A DNA stretch of 64,000 nucleotides from Sideroxydans sp. (GCA_028707175.1 JAQTUV010000005.1:293239-357238), one strand, 5' to 3'. Numbered from the stretch's first letter, positions 49,548 to 60,176 are shown. Made by a program: numbers and translations. The notes: generated by a model from the letters alone, not told the origin.

Positions 49548-51551
49548 ATGTCATCACACACACAAAGTATTTTGCCAAATACCTCACCCGCGCTTTCCCC
49601 AAAAGGGGATTATCGTCCAGACATAGATGGCTTGCGAGCAATCGCTGTCGTCGCTGTGATTGGATACCACGCGTTCCCCTCGCTATTCCCAGGAGGGTTT
49701 GTTGGTGTCGATATCTTTTTCGTTATTTCTGGCTATTTAATTTCCAAGCATATTTGGGAAGAGCTCTCCGTCGAAAAATTTAGTATCAAGACATTCTATG
49801 CACGCAGGGTACGACGCATTTTCCCTGCTTTGATTGTCGTGCTACTTTTTTGCCTATCCTTTGGATGGGTAGTCTTAACGCCCGGAGAATATGAACAGCT
49901 CGGGAAGCATGTGACGGGCGGCACGGGCTTCGTTTCTAATTTGATCTATTGGAAAGAGGCAGGATACTTTGATAATGCTGCCGACACGAAACCGCTATTG
50001 CACCTATGGTCCCTCGGGATTGAAGAGCAGTTTTATATCCTATGGCCACTGATTTTGGCTTTTCTATGGAGACAGCCACACCATGCAAAATGGGCCTTAC
50101 CTAGCTTATTAATTACGTCATTCATCTACAGTCAGCTGGTCGTTACGCAAAATGCGGTGGCTGACTTTTACTCCCCCCTCACACGATTTTGGGAGTTGGC
50201 GCTTGGCGCTGTAGTTGCACATGAGTCGGTGCGCAACTACAAGCTCGATACCAAGCAACTCTCACTTCTTTCTTGGGCGGGTTTCGGGCTAATACTTATC
50301 AGTATTGCGATTGTGAATCATCTAGATCCATTCCCCGGTGCTTGGGCATTGCTTCCTGCACTAGGTGCAGCGTTGTTAATCAAGGCCGGTGAAAAAGCTT
50401 GGTTAAATCAACAGTTGCTAGCGCGCAAATGGATTGTCTGGATAGGCCTGATTAGTTACCCGCTTTATCTATGGCATTGGCCATTACTTTCATTTGCACG
50501 CATTATGGAATCCGCTACGCCCTCGTCCTCCTTGAGAGCGTCCTTAGTTGTTGTCAGCGTAATTTTGGCGTGGATGACTTATAAACTAGTTGAAGTACCT
50601 ATCAGATCGCGACCCAAGAACGTCGTTCTAGGATTGTGTATCGCAATGCTTCTAGTCGCTGCTTCCGGCGAGGTCGTGAGGAAGTTAGACGGAATAAAAA
50701 CACGCAAACTATCGATGTTGAATGGAGATCCCACCACCTTGATACTTGGTGCAGATCGCGACAAGCTACAACATGAATGTGGCTTAACAGATAACCAAAA
50801 ACCGTTGTTCCAATACTGTTTGCGCAATCTTCCCAATCCGAGCCACGCTTTACTAGGCGACAGTAAAGCAGAGGCTTTATTCTATGGATTGGTAAGGGAA
50901 TCGCCTGCAGAAATACACTGGACAATGATTGGGTCAGTTGTCCCTCCTGGGGTGGGCAGTGATCAAAGTGAGCATCAAAAAGAAAAAAATCAGCTGGCAC
51001 TCAATACAATTCTTAACAATCCCGAGATCAAAGTTGTTGCTTGGGTCGCAACGATAAATAGCCTCTTTAAGATTGATGGCGAAACGGGCTTCATTATGAA
51101 TGAGCACATTCCAAGTGGCGTAGTTCTGGCTTATGGCCAAGCTATCCAACAATTGGAATCTGCGGGGAAACGGGTGGTATTTGTGATCGACAACCCAACG
51201 CTCACGGATCCAAGAAATTGCATCAGTGGTGGTTTAACTCCTAGTCCACTTTTAAATACTATTTTTCAGCGCAAAGAAAATCCGCGATGCTCGATAACCT
51301 ACGCCGAACATTTGGCAGGCGTTCGCCTTTATCACCAATTTACGGCTGAATTGAAAAGAGATCATCCTAACTTGACTATCTATGATCCGACACCACTCCT
51401 TTGTGATATCGCGAACGACACCTGCTCTGTGACCCAAGGAGAGATGTTCCTATACAGTTATAGCAATCACATCTCAGACTACGCTAACTCGATAATAGCG
51501 CGCGATATGTTGCCAACCATCCTCAAACTAACGAACCAAAAGATGCATTAA
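49548..51551 (+). CDS. Membrane acyltransferase with C-terminal SGNH domain (OafA/OatA type)
   Basis: 667 residues. An acyltransferase-3 domain of about ten helices opens with DYRPDIDGLRAIAVVAVIGYHAFP, with the histidine proposed as catalytic, and includes GVDIFFVISGYLIS and the LHLWSLGIEEQFYI motif. An SGNH-like periplasmic part follows from about 430 (LGDSKAEALFYGL near its start). It probably O-acetylates LPS or another surface glycan. It stands alone and converges with the minus-strand O-antigen cluster. Confidence 0.87.
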   Translation: MSSHTQSILPNTSPALSPKGDYRPDIDGLRAIAVVAVIGYHAFPSLFPGGFVGVDIFFVISGYLISKHIWEELSVEKFSIKTFYARRVRRIFPALIVVLLFCLSFGWVVLTPGEYEQLGKHVTGGTGFVSNLIYWKEAGYFDNAADTKPLLHLWSLGIEEQFYILWPLILAFLWRQPHHAKWALPSLLITSFIYSQLVVTQNAVADFYSPLTRFWELALGAVVAHESVRNYKLDTKQLSLLSWAGFGLILISIAIVNHLDPFPGAWALLPALGAALLIKAGEKAWLNQQLLARKWIVWIGLISYPLYLWHWPLLSFARIMESATPSSSLRASLVVVSVILAWMTYKLVEVPIRSRPKNVVLGLCIAMLLVAASGEVVRKLDGIKTRKLSMLNGDPTTLILGADRDKLQHECGLTDNQKPLFQYCLRNLPNPSHALLGDSKAEALFYGLVRESPAEIHWTMIGSVVPPGVGSDQSEHQKEKNQLALNTILNNPEIKVVAWVATINSLFKIDGETGFIMNEHIPSGVVLAYGQAIQQLESAGKRVVFVIDNPTLTDPRNCISGGLTPSPLLNTIFQRKENPRCSITYAEHLAGVRLYHQFTAELKRDHPNLTIYDPTPLLCDIANDTCSVTQGEMFLYSYSNHISDYANSIIARDMLPTILKLTNQKMH

Positions 51552-51612
51552 TTTCCAACTCTCAAGCCAAATTTGCAAAATAGTTTGGCTAAGTCTCAGA
51601 TCAATACAGCAT

Positions 51613-52362
51613 TCAAGATTTTAAAGATTCGTATTTTGAGAGTTTCCGATATTTCAGATACGTGGTGCGCGCATTCATACTTGCGATGCGCCATCCAGCT
51701 AGGCCATCTAATATCCCCATCCTCAACAGATAGGTTCGAACGAACGCCCAGCCCCCACTCAATAGTGCCCCACCAAGACTCGCACGTTTACCGGATTCAA
51801 ACATTTGCTGTGCAGCTGCGTTCGAGTACTGTTCTACCTTACGCTCCACATCACTCATCGTGAGGTAGCTGTAATGAAGTAATGAATTTTTCAACTTTTC
51901 AGAATGGCCTTGTAAGACAACACTCTCATGTACCAAATTATCTGAGAAACGTCCGCTACCACGCTTGAACAACCGCAATACATAGTCCGGATACCAACCA
52001 GAATGATGAATAAACGTGCCACAAAATTGCGATAAACGAGGGCAAAAATAACCGTCGGCATTACCTGATTGCATGACTTGTTCTAGCTCTGCGCGTAACG
52101 CTGGTGTCACACGTTCATCGGCATCAATCGAGAATATCCACTCTTTACTGGCATAAGCAAGTGCTCGATTCTTCTGTGGCCCAAAGCCCGGCCAATCTTG
52201 TACGTAAACAAGTGCCCCCATCTCTTTGGCGATTTCTGGTGTGCCATCCGTACTGCCCGAATCAACGACGATGATCTCATCAGCCCACGCCACTGATTGC
52301 AAACAATCTCGAATGTTGGCGGCTTCGTTTTTAGTGATGAGAATGACTGAGACTGAGTGCAT
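51613..52362 (-). CDS. Family 2 glycosyltransferase (WaaE/KdtX-like)
   Basis: 249 residues. SVILITKNEAANIRDCLQSV, IIVVDSGSTDGT and WIFSIDADERV (DxD) match the WaaE/LgtF-type enzymes that add glucose to inner-core heptose. The later HHSGWYPDYVLRLFKRG and HESVVL segments fit too. ATG 52362 lies 2 nt after the upstream stop; a TTG at 52368 overlaps it. It is the last gene of the minus-strand cluster. Confidence 0.83.
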   Translation of the reverse strand: MHSVSVILITKNEAANIRDCLQSVAWADEIIVVDSGSTDGTPEIAKEMGALVYVQDWPGFGPQKNRALAYASKEWIFSIDADERVTPALRAELEQVMQSGNADGYFCPRLSQFCGTFIHHSGWYPDYVLRLFKRGSGRFSDNLVHESVVLQGHSEKLKNSLLHYSYLTMSDVERKVEQYSNAAAQQMFESGKRASLGGALLSGGWAFVRTYLLRMGILDGLAGWRIASMNARTTYLKYRKLSKYESLKS

Positions 52363-52364
52363 GG

Positions 52365-54194
52365 TCAATTAGGTGATGGCGTGTATTCTGGAACCCAATG
52401 TTGCAAGCGTTCACGTACGGTATCGTCTGAGGTTGCAATGTCATTTTGAATCCAACTCAACAACGCTTGAAATTCACCCGACTCGACCGTACGCGCTTGA
52501 GCAATTCTCAACTTTGGGTGGGGCGTAGGAAGAGTGCTCTCGTCATCGGCCAACAACTCTTCGTACAACTTTTCTCCCGGGCGAAGCCCCGTAAATTCAA
52601 TTTTGATGTCGTCTTCGTTAAATCCAGAAAGCCGGATCAGATCCATCGCCAAGTCAACGATTCTAACTGGCTCCCCCATATCCAGCACGAATATCTCCCC
52701 CCCCTTACCCATATAACCTGCTTGCATAACTAACTGTGCAGCTTCGGGAATGGACATAAAGAAACGGGTAATCTCAGGATGGGTGACCGTTATCGGGCCT
52801 CCCTTGGATAGCTGTTCACGAAATTTTGGAATCACGCTGCCATTGCTTCCCAACACATTCCCAAAACGAACAATCACAAAACGGGTACCGCTTGCTTGTT
52901 GCAACCCCTGACATACGATTTCGGCCATCCGTTTAGTGCTACCCATCACGTTGGTTGGGTTCACCGCTTTATCAGTAGAGATCAAAACGAATTTCTCTAC
53001 GTCAAACTTTTGCGCACACCTTGCAACTTGCCAAGTACCATAAACGTTATTTCGTACCGCTTGCCAAGCATTCCCACGCTCCATCAATGGTACATGTTTA
53101 TACGCTGCTGCATGAAACACCACATTGGGTCGGTGCTCACTGAATACCTGATTTAAACGAATCTCATCGCGTACATCACCCGCAAGATAAATAATTTGGA
53201 GTTGCGGATAAGCCTTATTCAATTCCTGTTCAATGTTGTAAAGAGCGAATTCACCTACTTCATACACCACCAAAGTCTTCGGGAAAAAACGGGCTATTTG
53301 ACGGCACAACTCCGCACCGATTGAACCACCCGCACCTGTTACCAACACAACTTGATTAGTCAGTTGCGCATGCAGCCCCACATCATCTAATAGGACAGCA
53401 TCTCGCCCAAGCAGATCATCCAACTCAACTGCACGTAACTGGGAAATCGCAACTCGACCACTCAACAAATCGTCGAAATCGGGAACTGTAAGCGCCTTCA
53501 CTCCGCTCCGTGTAGCCAAATCAATTGCTCTCTTCCGTTCTTTATGCGAAACAGAAGGCATCGCAATGATGACCTGATGCACATCAAACTTTTCTACCCA
53601 GCGCGACAACTCCTCCAACTGCCCATGCACCTTAAAACCATTCAACGTACGGCCTTTTTTACTTTGATCGTCATCAAGAAATCCAACCAAGTGCCAATCT
53701 TTACTTCGCGCCAATTCCTTTGAAAGTGCCACAGCAGCATCGCCTGCCCCTAATATCAACACTGGCTCTCCATGTAATTGAAAACTCCCGTATAGCAAGT
53801 TTTCTTTCCACAAACGATAGAGCAAGCGACTGCCCCCCATCATCATTAATAATAATATTGGATCAATAATCAACACCGAGCGCGGCACAACAGCTTGCAC
53901 TCGAAATAAAGCCAACACGAATAGAATTAGTGCTGAGGCAACCAAAACTGCAAATAGAATACGGCGCAGATCGGCAACACTCGCAAATCGCCAAACTCCC
54001 TGATATAAATTAAAACCAAAAAACACAGCTGTTTGCAAAGGAACCACCCACACTAAGGTGTGCAATAGTTCAATCTTAAAGTCAGTTGGTAGCTCAAAAT
54101 TAAACCGCAGTAAATATGAAAACCACCAAGCAAGTACGGCGGCAATCACATCATGGAAAATTGCAATTCCTGTATTAACCCTTGAATTCATCAT
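52365..54194 (-). CDS. Membrane-bound UDP-sugar 4,6-dehydratase/epimerase (WbpM/PglF/CapD type)
   Basis: 609 residues: four N-terminal membrane helices, a CoA-binding-like Rossmann domain at about 130-250 (LILGAGDAAVALSKELA), then the extended short-chain dehydrogenase part with VLVTGAGGSIGAELCRQI. The catalytic region reads ISTDKAVNPTNVMGSTKRMAE, where MxxxK replaces the usual YxxxK, as in WbpM. It would make UDP-4-keto-6-deoxy sugars such as precursors of QuiNAc, FucNAc or bacillosamine. ATG 54194 overlaps the upstream stop by 4 nt. Confidence 0.88.
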   Translation of the reverse strand: MMNSRVNTGIAIFHDVIAAVLAWWFSYLLRFNFELPTDFKIELLHTLVWVVPLQTAVFFGFNLYQGVWRFASVADLRRILFAVLVASALILFVLALFRVQAVVPRSVLIIDPILLLMMMGGSRLLYRLWKENLLYGSFQLHGEPVLILGAGDAAVALSKELARSKDWHLVGFLDDDQSKKGRTLNGFKVHGQLEELSRWVEKFDVHQVIIAMPSVSHKERKRAIDLATRSGVKALTVPDFDDLLSGRVAISQLRAVELDDLLGRDAVLLDDVGLHAQLTNQVVLVTGAGGSIGAELCRQIARFFPKTLVVYEVGEFALYNIEQELNKAYPQLQIIYLAGDVRDEIRLNQVFSEHRPNVVFHAAAYKHVPLMERGNAWQAVRNNVYGTWQVARCAQKFDVEKFVLISTDKAVNPTNVMGSTKRMAEIVCQGLQQASGTRFVIVRFGNVLGSNGSVIPKFREQLSKGGPITVTHPEITRFFMSIPEAAQLVMQAGYMGKGGEIFVLDMGEPVRIVDLAMDLIRLSGFNEDDIKIEFTGLRPGEKLYEELLADDESTLPTPHPKLRIAQARTVESGEFQALLSWIQNDIATSDDTVRERLQHWVPEYTPSPN

Positions 54195-55162
54195 GAGGAC
54201 TTCTGATCCCATCTTTTCCAACGTATATCAATTAAGAACATACACACGGCATATATCAACACCCATGAAAACCACAAGCCAACCGCGAACAATTGCTCAC
54301 GAAAACACACTGCCGTAATAGCTGCACCAAACATAAATGAATATTCCGTCAACGCAACAATTCGATGCCCCACCCCCATCTGTATTGCTCGCTGATAGTA
54401 ATGTTCTCGATGAGCTTCTGTAATTCGCACCCCTCGTAATGAACGCTTCACCAAAGTGACCGTCGCATCAACAATAAAAGGGGAGAACACCAACACGGGA
54501 AACCATACCGCCCAATCACCACGCTGATAACCCCAAATTCCCATTGTCACGACAAGATAGCCTAAAGGAATAGAGCCTGCATCCCCCATAAAAATCTTAG
54601 CTGGGTGAAAGTTAAATAATAGAAATCCCAATGCCGCCCCCAAGATGGTGACATTTGCTATGGCAAATGTTTGGTCGTGCATTAACCAAGCTGCAACACC
54701 ATAACCACCAAAACCAAATACGGCCATACCACCTGCTAATCCATCCGAACCATCCATGAAATTGTAAAGATTCGTTACCCACACGATAGTAAAAAACAGC
54801 ACCAACGCTAGAACCCAGCCGTATTGTTCAATCACACCAGCTCCAACAATAAATAGAACCGCCGCAAAAAAATGAACTGGCAAGCGTTGCTTAACTGGCA
54901 AGCTGAAGATGTCGTCAAAAACAGAAACGGCAAATACCACGACAAGAGGAAAAATTATCCACCAAGGAAATACACTCATCATCGACCACCCTGACAAAAT
55001 CCCAATCAGTAGCGCAATCCCACCTGTTCGCGGCACTACATGACTATGCAGTGAACGAGGATTGGGAATATCTTGTACCAATTTTCTAAAATCACTTTTA
55101 AGGATTAGAAAAATCAATACCGTAGTGACGGCAAAAGCAATGATAGGTGAGAGGAAAATCAT
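54191..55162 (-). CDS. Undecaprenyl-phosphate sugar-1-phosphate transferase (WecA/WbpL family)
   Basis: 323 residues with about ten membrane helices. Family motifs: HSHVVPRTGGIALLIG, the DDIFSLPVKQR region, NLYNFMDGSDGLAGG (metal/catalytic) and FLLFNFHPAKIFMGDAGS. It starts O-antigen by placing the first sugar phosphate on the lipid carrier. Neighbouring epimerases suggest FucNAc or QuiNAc, as with WbpL. ATG 55162 overlaps the upstream gene by 4 nt. Confidence 0.88.
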   Translation of the reverse strand: MIFLSPIIAFAVTTVLIFLILKSDFRKLVQDIPNPRSLHSHVVPRTGGIALLIGILSGWSMMSVFPWWIIFPLVVVFAVSVFDDIFSLPVKQRLPVHFFAAVLFIVGAGVIEQYGWVLALVLFFTIVWVTNLYNFMDGSDGLAGGMAVFGFGGYGVAAWLMHDQTFAIANVTILGAALGFLLFNFHPAKIFMGDAGSIPLGYLVVTMGIWGYQRGDWAVWFPVLVFSPFIVDATVTLVKRSLRGVRITEAHREHYYQRAIQMGVGHRIVALTEYSFMFGAAITAVCFREQLFAVGLWFSWVLIYAVCMFLIDIRWKRWDQKSS

Positions 55163-56118
55163 CGTTGAGCGATTCGATACCACTCCGCAGTGGCTTTTAA
55201 CCCCTCCTGCAAAGTATAAGGGGGCTTCCAATTAAGTTCGCGGCGGATTTTACTGCTGTCAACTTGTAGTGAACTTAATAGCCTTTGGACTTGATCAGAT
55301 TTGCCAGCGAGCTTCCCAAGTATCGTCAACCCCCTTGCTGGACAAGAAAATAGGCGCGCAGGTCTCCCCATAGCTACTCCAAGTTTCCGTAATAATTCTG
55401 GTGTGGAAATAGAATCTCCATCACTCACGAGATAAGTCTGGCCCGCAGCTGATGGATGGTTAGCACATACAATCAATGCATCTACCAGATTTTCTACATA
55501 CACCAAGCTACGTAAGTTTTGCACTGAAGCAAATGGAAGTGGCATTCTTTTAGTGAGTATGCCTAACAACGCTTTAAAGTTACCGGGGGCATCTGCGCCA
55601 TAAACAAGTGGCGGCCTAACGATAACAACCTCCAGTCCAGTTTCTTGAGAAATTCGCCACAAACTTTGTTCAGCCTCCCACTTTGATTGAGCATAGGCAT
55701 TATGCGGATTGGGGGGATCTTTTTCTGAAAAAGCCTCCCCCCTTAAAGACAGTAGGCCGTTCACACCGATAGAACTAACATAAACGAAACGTTTCACCCC
55801 AGCCGCGGCGGCTTGATAAGCTAAATTTTCAGTACCCAATAAGTTCGTTTTACGAAATTCACCTAGTTTATCTTTCGCAATATCGTTCATCACATGCGCA
55901 CGAGCTGCAAGGTGTATAACAACATCAACACCATCCAAATAGCTTTCCCAATTTGAGGAATGATCTATATTAGAAAGAAATTTGTACGTTATATAGCCGC
56001 TAACATTTTCATGATGTTTCGCACGCGAAACTGCAACCGTAGGAGTTCTCCTTGCGCTCAGTTCTGCGCAAAGTCGTTGTCCAACAAAACCAGCGGCACC
56101 TGTTATCAAGATCGTCAT
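55159..56118 (-). CDS. NAD-dependent sugar epimerase/reductase (WbpV/WbpK-like)
   Basis: 319 residues, extended SDR fold. ITGAAGFVGQRLCAEL binds NAD(P), VYVSSIGVNG contributes the serine and NAYAQSKWEAEQ is the catalytic YxxxK. In similar loci this enzyme reduces or epimerises the 4-keto sugar from the WbpM-type dehydratase and is paired with WbpL, exactly the gene order here. Confidence 0.83.
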   Translation of the reverse strand: MTILITGAAGFVGQRLCAELSARRTPTVAVSRAKHHENVSGYITYKFLSNIDHSSNWESYLDGVDVVIHLAARAHVMNDIAKDKLGEFRKTNLLGTENLAYQAAAAGVKRFVYVSSIGVNGLLSLRGEAFSEKDPPNPHNAYAQSKWEAEQSLWRISQETGLEVVIVRPPLVYGADAPGNFKALLGILTKRMPLPFASVQNLRSLVYVENLVDALIVCANHPSAAGQTYLVSDGDSISTPELLRKLGVAMGRPARLFSCPARGLTILGKLAGKSDQVQRLLSSLQVDSSKIRRELNWKPPYTLQEGLKATAEWYRIAQR

Positions 56119-56131
56119 TGAAGAATGAAAA

Positions 56132-57076
56132 CTACCAAAGTCCCAAAAATATCAATAAGCTTAATACCAATCTGTCACTACTTTTTCTACGTCCTCTAGC
56201 TGAATATCTGATTAATCGAAACCTATTGTAGAAACTATCATTTATAAGTAGTGTAATTAGAGCCTCCAAACCACGTCGAACTGAATCCGTATTTGCATTT
56301 GAGCGAATGCTCATGCAAATCTTTATTGCTTCTTTTCGATGCCAACCATTAAATATTTTGGCTAAGCGACTCATTAGAGGCTTAATGCCGACATTCGCTC
56401 CAAACTCATTTAGTTCGTGTTGCCGATACGCGACAGTGACCGCTGTATCAATATACCAACGCCCCCCCATTGATCTTGCCAATCCATACATTAGCCAATC
56501 ATGTAAAGCGCATTCACTTGCAACGTTATTAACATCTAACAATAGAGATTTCGCATTACTTAATAGTCGCGGACTCATTAAATAAGTGCATCCAGGCCCC
56601 GCTGATTCGAAAACGAAATCCCAATTAGTTTGCCTCTGAGATTTAATTATCATTTTTTGCCGATTATTTGCCCAAAACGCTTCGACATTGGATGAAATCC
56701 CAATTAAGTTTTTCTCCCGCATAAGCACTGAGTGCCTCTTCAATTTATCGGAGTTCCAGATATCATCTTGATCTGCAAATGCTACGTAATCTGCATCCTG
56801 CCAATTGGCCTCTCGAATTAATCTGTAAAAATTTTTAGCTGCACTTCCATAGCGTTGTCCGTTAGGCAGAAGACGAATTCGAGTTTCCGTCTTTGCTTGT
56901 TCTTTTAACCACTCTAATGTTCCGTCAGTCGAATTGTCATCGGAAATCCACACGCGCACACTAACGTCAACTTGCCCCAAAATACTTTCCAACTGCGCTG
57001 GCAGCCAACGCTGTCCATTGTGGGTAGCAAGTAATACATCAATGCGAGAGATAGGTTTTTCACTTTTTACTTTCAT
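56132..57076 (-). CDS. Family 2 glycosyltransferase (rhamnosyltransferase-like)
   Basis: 314 residues, GT-A fold. IDVLLATHNGQRWLPAQLESIL, WISDDNSTDGT and VAFADQDDIWNSDKL (DxD in DQDD context) are the hallmarks of a group that includes rhamnosyltransferases. ATG 57076 is preferred; GTG 57094 is possible. Confidence 0.8.
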   Translation of the reverse strand: MKVKSEKPISRIDVLLATHNGQRWLPAQLESILGQVDVSVRVWISDDNSTDGTLEWLKEQAKTETRIRLLPNGQRYGSAAKNFYRLIREANWQDADYVAFADQDDIWNSDKLKRHSVLMREKNLIGISSNVEAFWANNRQKMIIKSQRQTNWDFVFESAGPGCTYLMSPRLLSNAKSLLLDVNNVASECALHDWLMYGLARSMGGRWYIDTAVTVAYRQHELNEFGANVGIKPLMSRLAKIFNGWHRKEAIKICMSIRSNANTDSVRRGLEALITLLINDSFYNRFRLIRYSARGRRKSSDRLVLSLLIFLGLW

Positions 57077-57133
57077 GCTATCCAGCTTCCGCACAGAAAA
57101 TATGAAGCACTTAAAACCTTACAAAATACTATT

Positions 57134-58030
57134 TTATACATCGTATTTGCACCGCAAATATACGATATATCGGCGCACTGACTTTAATGCTGCGTAGGCG
57201 ATTAACACGCCTAGTTGAAACCAATTAATACACCTCTTCTGATAGAGTCGCCAATAATTGGCTACATCGTTACTTGTCATCTCCCACATTTGAGAACTCA
57301 GGCCACTAACTCCAAAAGGATGCTTATAAATCGCTGCCAATGGTATTGGTAACTTCACGGCTAGGCCACCCCCACAAATTATTTCAGACCACAACAGATG
57401 ATCCTCCATAAAGTGTTGCTGTTCATTAAAGCGATGGTATAACTCTTGTCGAATCATTACGGATGGTGTCACAAAGCGATTCTTTAACAACATACCCCAT
57501 GCTGTGATTTTTTTAGAGTCCGCACATCCGCCCAAGTCCCAATTAAATCCCGACTCCTCTGGTTGGAAAAGTCGATGAGTATGTCCGCATAATTGAACTT
57601 CTGGATGCATTTTCATAAATTCATATTGAATTTCAATTTTCCGCTTATGCCAAGCATCGTCCGCATCAAGAAATGCTATATATGGCTGAGTAGCGATCTC
57701 CCATCCGGCATTTCGTGCACTTGCAGCTCCCTGATTCTCCTTTAACGAAATTACCTTTAATCCAGATCCGAATTCCATTACTAGATTGTTCAATATCTCA
57801 AGGGTGCCATCTTGGCTTGCATCATCCACTAAAATAATTTCAACGGGCTTCATGGACTGAAAAACAGCCGATTCCACAGCACGTCGAATAGTTTCAGTGC
57901 ATCTGTAACAAGGAATAACGACACTAACTGGAGCCGTCAATATCGCCCCCTCATGGTATTCAGCGTGATTAGATGATGAACTCATACTCTCAGAGGTGCC
58001 CGTGATAGTTTTGTAAAACTTGGGGGGCAT
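57134..58030 (-). CDS. Family 2 glycosyltransferase
   Basis: 298 residues. VSVVIPCYRCTETIRRAVESAVFQ, ILVDDASQDGT, NQGAASARNAGWE and AFLDADDAWHKRKIE give a complete GT-A donor site. The C-terminus is helical and basic. Substrate unknown. Start at ATG 58030; ATG 57985 would also leave the domain whole. Confidence 0.82.
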   Translation of the reverse strand: MPPKFYKTITGTSESMSSSSNHAEYHEGAILTAPVSVVIPCYRCTETIRRAVESAVFQSMKPVEIILVDDASQDGTLEILNNLVMEFGSGLKVISLKENQGAASARNAGWEIATQPYIAFLDADDAWHKRKIEIQYEFMKMHPEVQLCGHTHRLFQPEESGFNWDLGGCADSKKITAWGMLLKNRFVTPSVMIRQELYHRFNEQQHFMEDHLLWSEIICGGGLAVKLPIPLAAIYKHPFGVSGLSSQMWEMTSNDVANYWRLYQKRCINWFQLGVLIAYAALKSVRRYIVYLRCKYDV

Positions 58031-58104
58031 AAACAATCAGTTTCATTAATGGAAAAAGTATCCCCGCCACACGTCATAGTACATGGACAAAAATTAAATA
58101 GATT

Positions 58105-59154
58105 TCAATCAGCACAGACAATTTTTTCCAGCGAATCAAAGTAATTTAAAAACACAGGGCTTTGCAAAAACAATCTGCCTGCTTCTCGAATTTTATTTTT
58201 TTCGGTAACAGTCAAGTTTTTTAAGTAGTTCCACATAGATTCCCATGATGAGAATCCCCTGACATCGATGTAGGAATCTGGCGGAATTAATGTGTTGATA
58301 TCTGGCGCACCCCAATAAAGCGGAATTGCCCCCGCATAAAAACAATCAAATATTTTTTCTGTTACATATCCACTCATCGTCATATTTTCAAAACAGAGAC
58401 AAAAGTCATACTTGCTTAACACCTCGTATTTCGAATCACATTCACCTTGAAAAATATTCATTAGTGCCGCCCTATTCATCCAATAAGGCAACCAAAAAGC
58501 ACTTCGTGACCACCAGCGGCGCCATCCTCGCCCATATAAATCAATCACGCCCAAACGAGATAGTGAGGCCATTGCATCAATGCGCTTGCTATATAACTCG
58601 CCCTTGTGATTCTTTGGTCTATGACTCCCATTTATCACCACTATGCGATTCTGACGATTCGTATTACACCAATACTGGTTCAACACCCCCAAATTCGGCT
58701 GGGGCCAATACAACTTCTTTAACTTAGATTGATCTACATTTTTTAATGAATATCCGTCGCCAATCACGTTATGAAGGTACACATAGTCAAATTTTTTCAC
58801 CAAATCTGGTAACGCCGCATATAACTCTGGATCAACAACTGGAGGCTCCATGATAATAAAACCGCTGAGCTCGACATCATTTCGCAATTCAAGCTGAGCA
58901 ATGTTGGTCAATATGCCCAGCGATATATATTTATATTTATCTGCTGGTAGGTTCCCTTGCAACAAGAGATCTACCGTGTTGATGCTCCCCTGTTCTTTTT
59001 CTAAACAAGTTTTGACGCGATAAAACGGCAACAACGTGCCATCCCTATTCAGTCTGGGGTTCTTTAAATCAAAAAGTCCATTTCGATAGTAGTGTTCAGA
59101 AGATGGATCAATCAAAACATTATGAGAATTGATATTTTTCAATCTCACCTCCAT
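58105..59154 (-). CDS. Family 10 glycosyltransferase (fucosyltransferase-like)
   Basis: 349 residues. The C-terminal half carries the alpha-1,3-fucosyltransferase motif: YDFCLCFENMTMSGYVTEKI followed by FDCFYAGAIPLYWGAPDI. The N-terminal half is not clearly conserved. It probably adds fucose or a related 6-deoxy sugar to the O-unit. ATG 59154 starts inside the end of the upstream gene (10-nt overlap). Confidence 0.82.
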   Translation of the reverse strand: MEVRLKNINSHNVLIDPSSEHYYRNGLFDLKNPRLNRDGTLLPFYRVKTCLEKEQGSINTVDLLLQGNLPADKYKYISLGILTNIAQLELRNDVELSGFIIMEPPVVDPELYAALPDLVKKFDYVYLHNVIGDGYSLKNVDQSKLKKLYWPQPNLGVLNQYWCNTNRQNRIVVINGSHRPKNHKGELYSKRIDAMASLSRLGVIDLYGRGWRRWWSRSAFWLPYWMNRAALMNIFQGECDSKYEVLSKYDFCLCFENMTMSGYVTEKIFDCFYAGAIPLYWGAPDINTLIPPDSYIDVRGFSSWESMWNYLKNLTVTEKNKIREAGRLFLQSPVFLNYFDSLEKIVCAD

Positions 59155-60176
59155 GAGATTTTTTTTATGGCTTTTGCCAATTTGGAAACATCTACAAATC
59201 GATTTAAATTTAGTGCCACTCGCAGCACCAGTCCCGCTACAAAAGTGACAAGCCCGCGACGGGTTGAAATTGCAGCATGCAGTGCATCCAAAACAAAAAC
59301 ATCTTTCAATAGTCGTTTTGCTTCTACATTGCGGGCGAGTACACAAAGATTGATTGCGCGTGCAGTACGCTCATGACGTTCTAGCCATCTATAGTGACGA
59401 ATATCATCATCACCAATAAACGCACGAACCTCAGGCTTTGATAAATAGTCATCCATGACTAAAAAAAAATCCGTTCGCTCAATTCGATTTCTTATCCTGT
59501 TTGAAAACTGTGCGGTACTTATTCGGTATTTCATAAGGGGCTCATCCAGAACTGCAATAGGCGCGATCTGCGACAACCTGAACCACACGTCCACATCCGA
59601 ACTGGATTTGTATAGCGTGTTACCCCATTCTTTGATTCCTTCTTTGTATATGTGCGTACGCACCATCACACTAGGACAAATAAGGAAATTGTGGTGCTCT
59701 AATGTAGTTCGCAACAGCTCTTGGAAATTTAACTGAGATATGGCATCCGAGCTGCCTGGTACTCGTCCGATAATGCCCATAGGCATAGCATGTCCCAGCT
59801 CATCAATAGTTAATGCCTGAGTAAAGACTGCTCCTATTTTTGGTTGGCTTTCTAAATAAGCCACCTGTTTGGACACCATCTCCGGTTCGTAGAGGTCATC
59901 GGCATGGAATATCGCCGTGTACTTTCCCTCGGCCAGTCGGATACAGTTGTTAAAGTTCTCTTCCGCTCCAACGTTGATTGCCTGCCGATAGATACGCACT
60001 CTAGAATCAGCCATGCTTTCTACAACCTTTACGGTGTCGTCGGTCGATGCGTTATCCGAGATACGCACGACAAGATTCTGATAGGTTTGCGACAGAATCG
60101 AAAGTAGCGTCTCGCGCACTGTGCTGACTGCGTTATAGGTAGGGATGCAAATGCACACCAAAGGTTGCTCAGTCAT
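59145..60176 (-). CDS. Family 2 glycosyltransferase
   Basis: 343 residues. VCICIPTYNAVSTVRETLLSIL, RISDNASTDDT and AIFHADDLYEPEMV provide the GT-A site. The C-terminal part includes a hydrophobic segment (GLVTFVAGLVLRVAL). ATG 60176 overlaps the last codon of the decayed gene upstream (ATGA), showing what the earlier operon looked like. Confidence 0.82.
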   Translation of the reverse strand: MTEQPLVCICIPTYNAVSTVRETLLSILSQTYQNLVVRISDNASTDDTVKVVESMADSRVRIYRQAINVGAEENFNNCIRLAEGKYTAIFHADDLYEPEMVSKQVAYLESQPKIGAVFTQALTIDELGHAMPMGIIGRVPGSSDAISQLNFQELLRTTLEHHNFLICPSVMVRTHIYKEGIKEWGNTLYKSSSDVDVWFRLSQIAPIAVLDEPLMKYRISTAQFSNRIRNRIERTDFFLVMDDYLSKPEVRAFIGDDDIRHYRWLERHERTARAINLCVLARNVEAKRLLKDVFVLDALHAAISTRRGLVTFVAGLVLRVALNLNRFVDVSKLAKAIKKISWR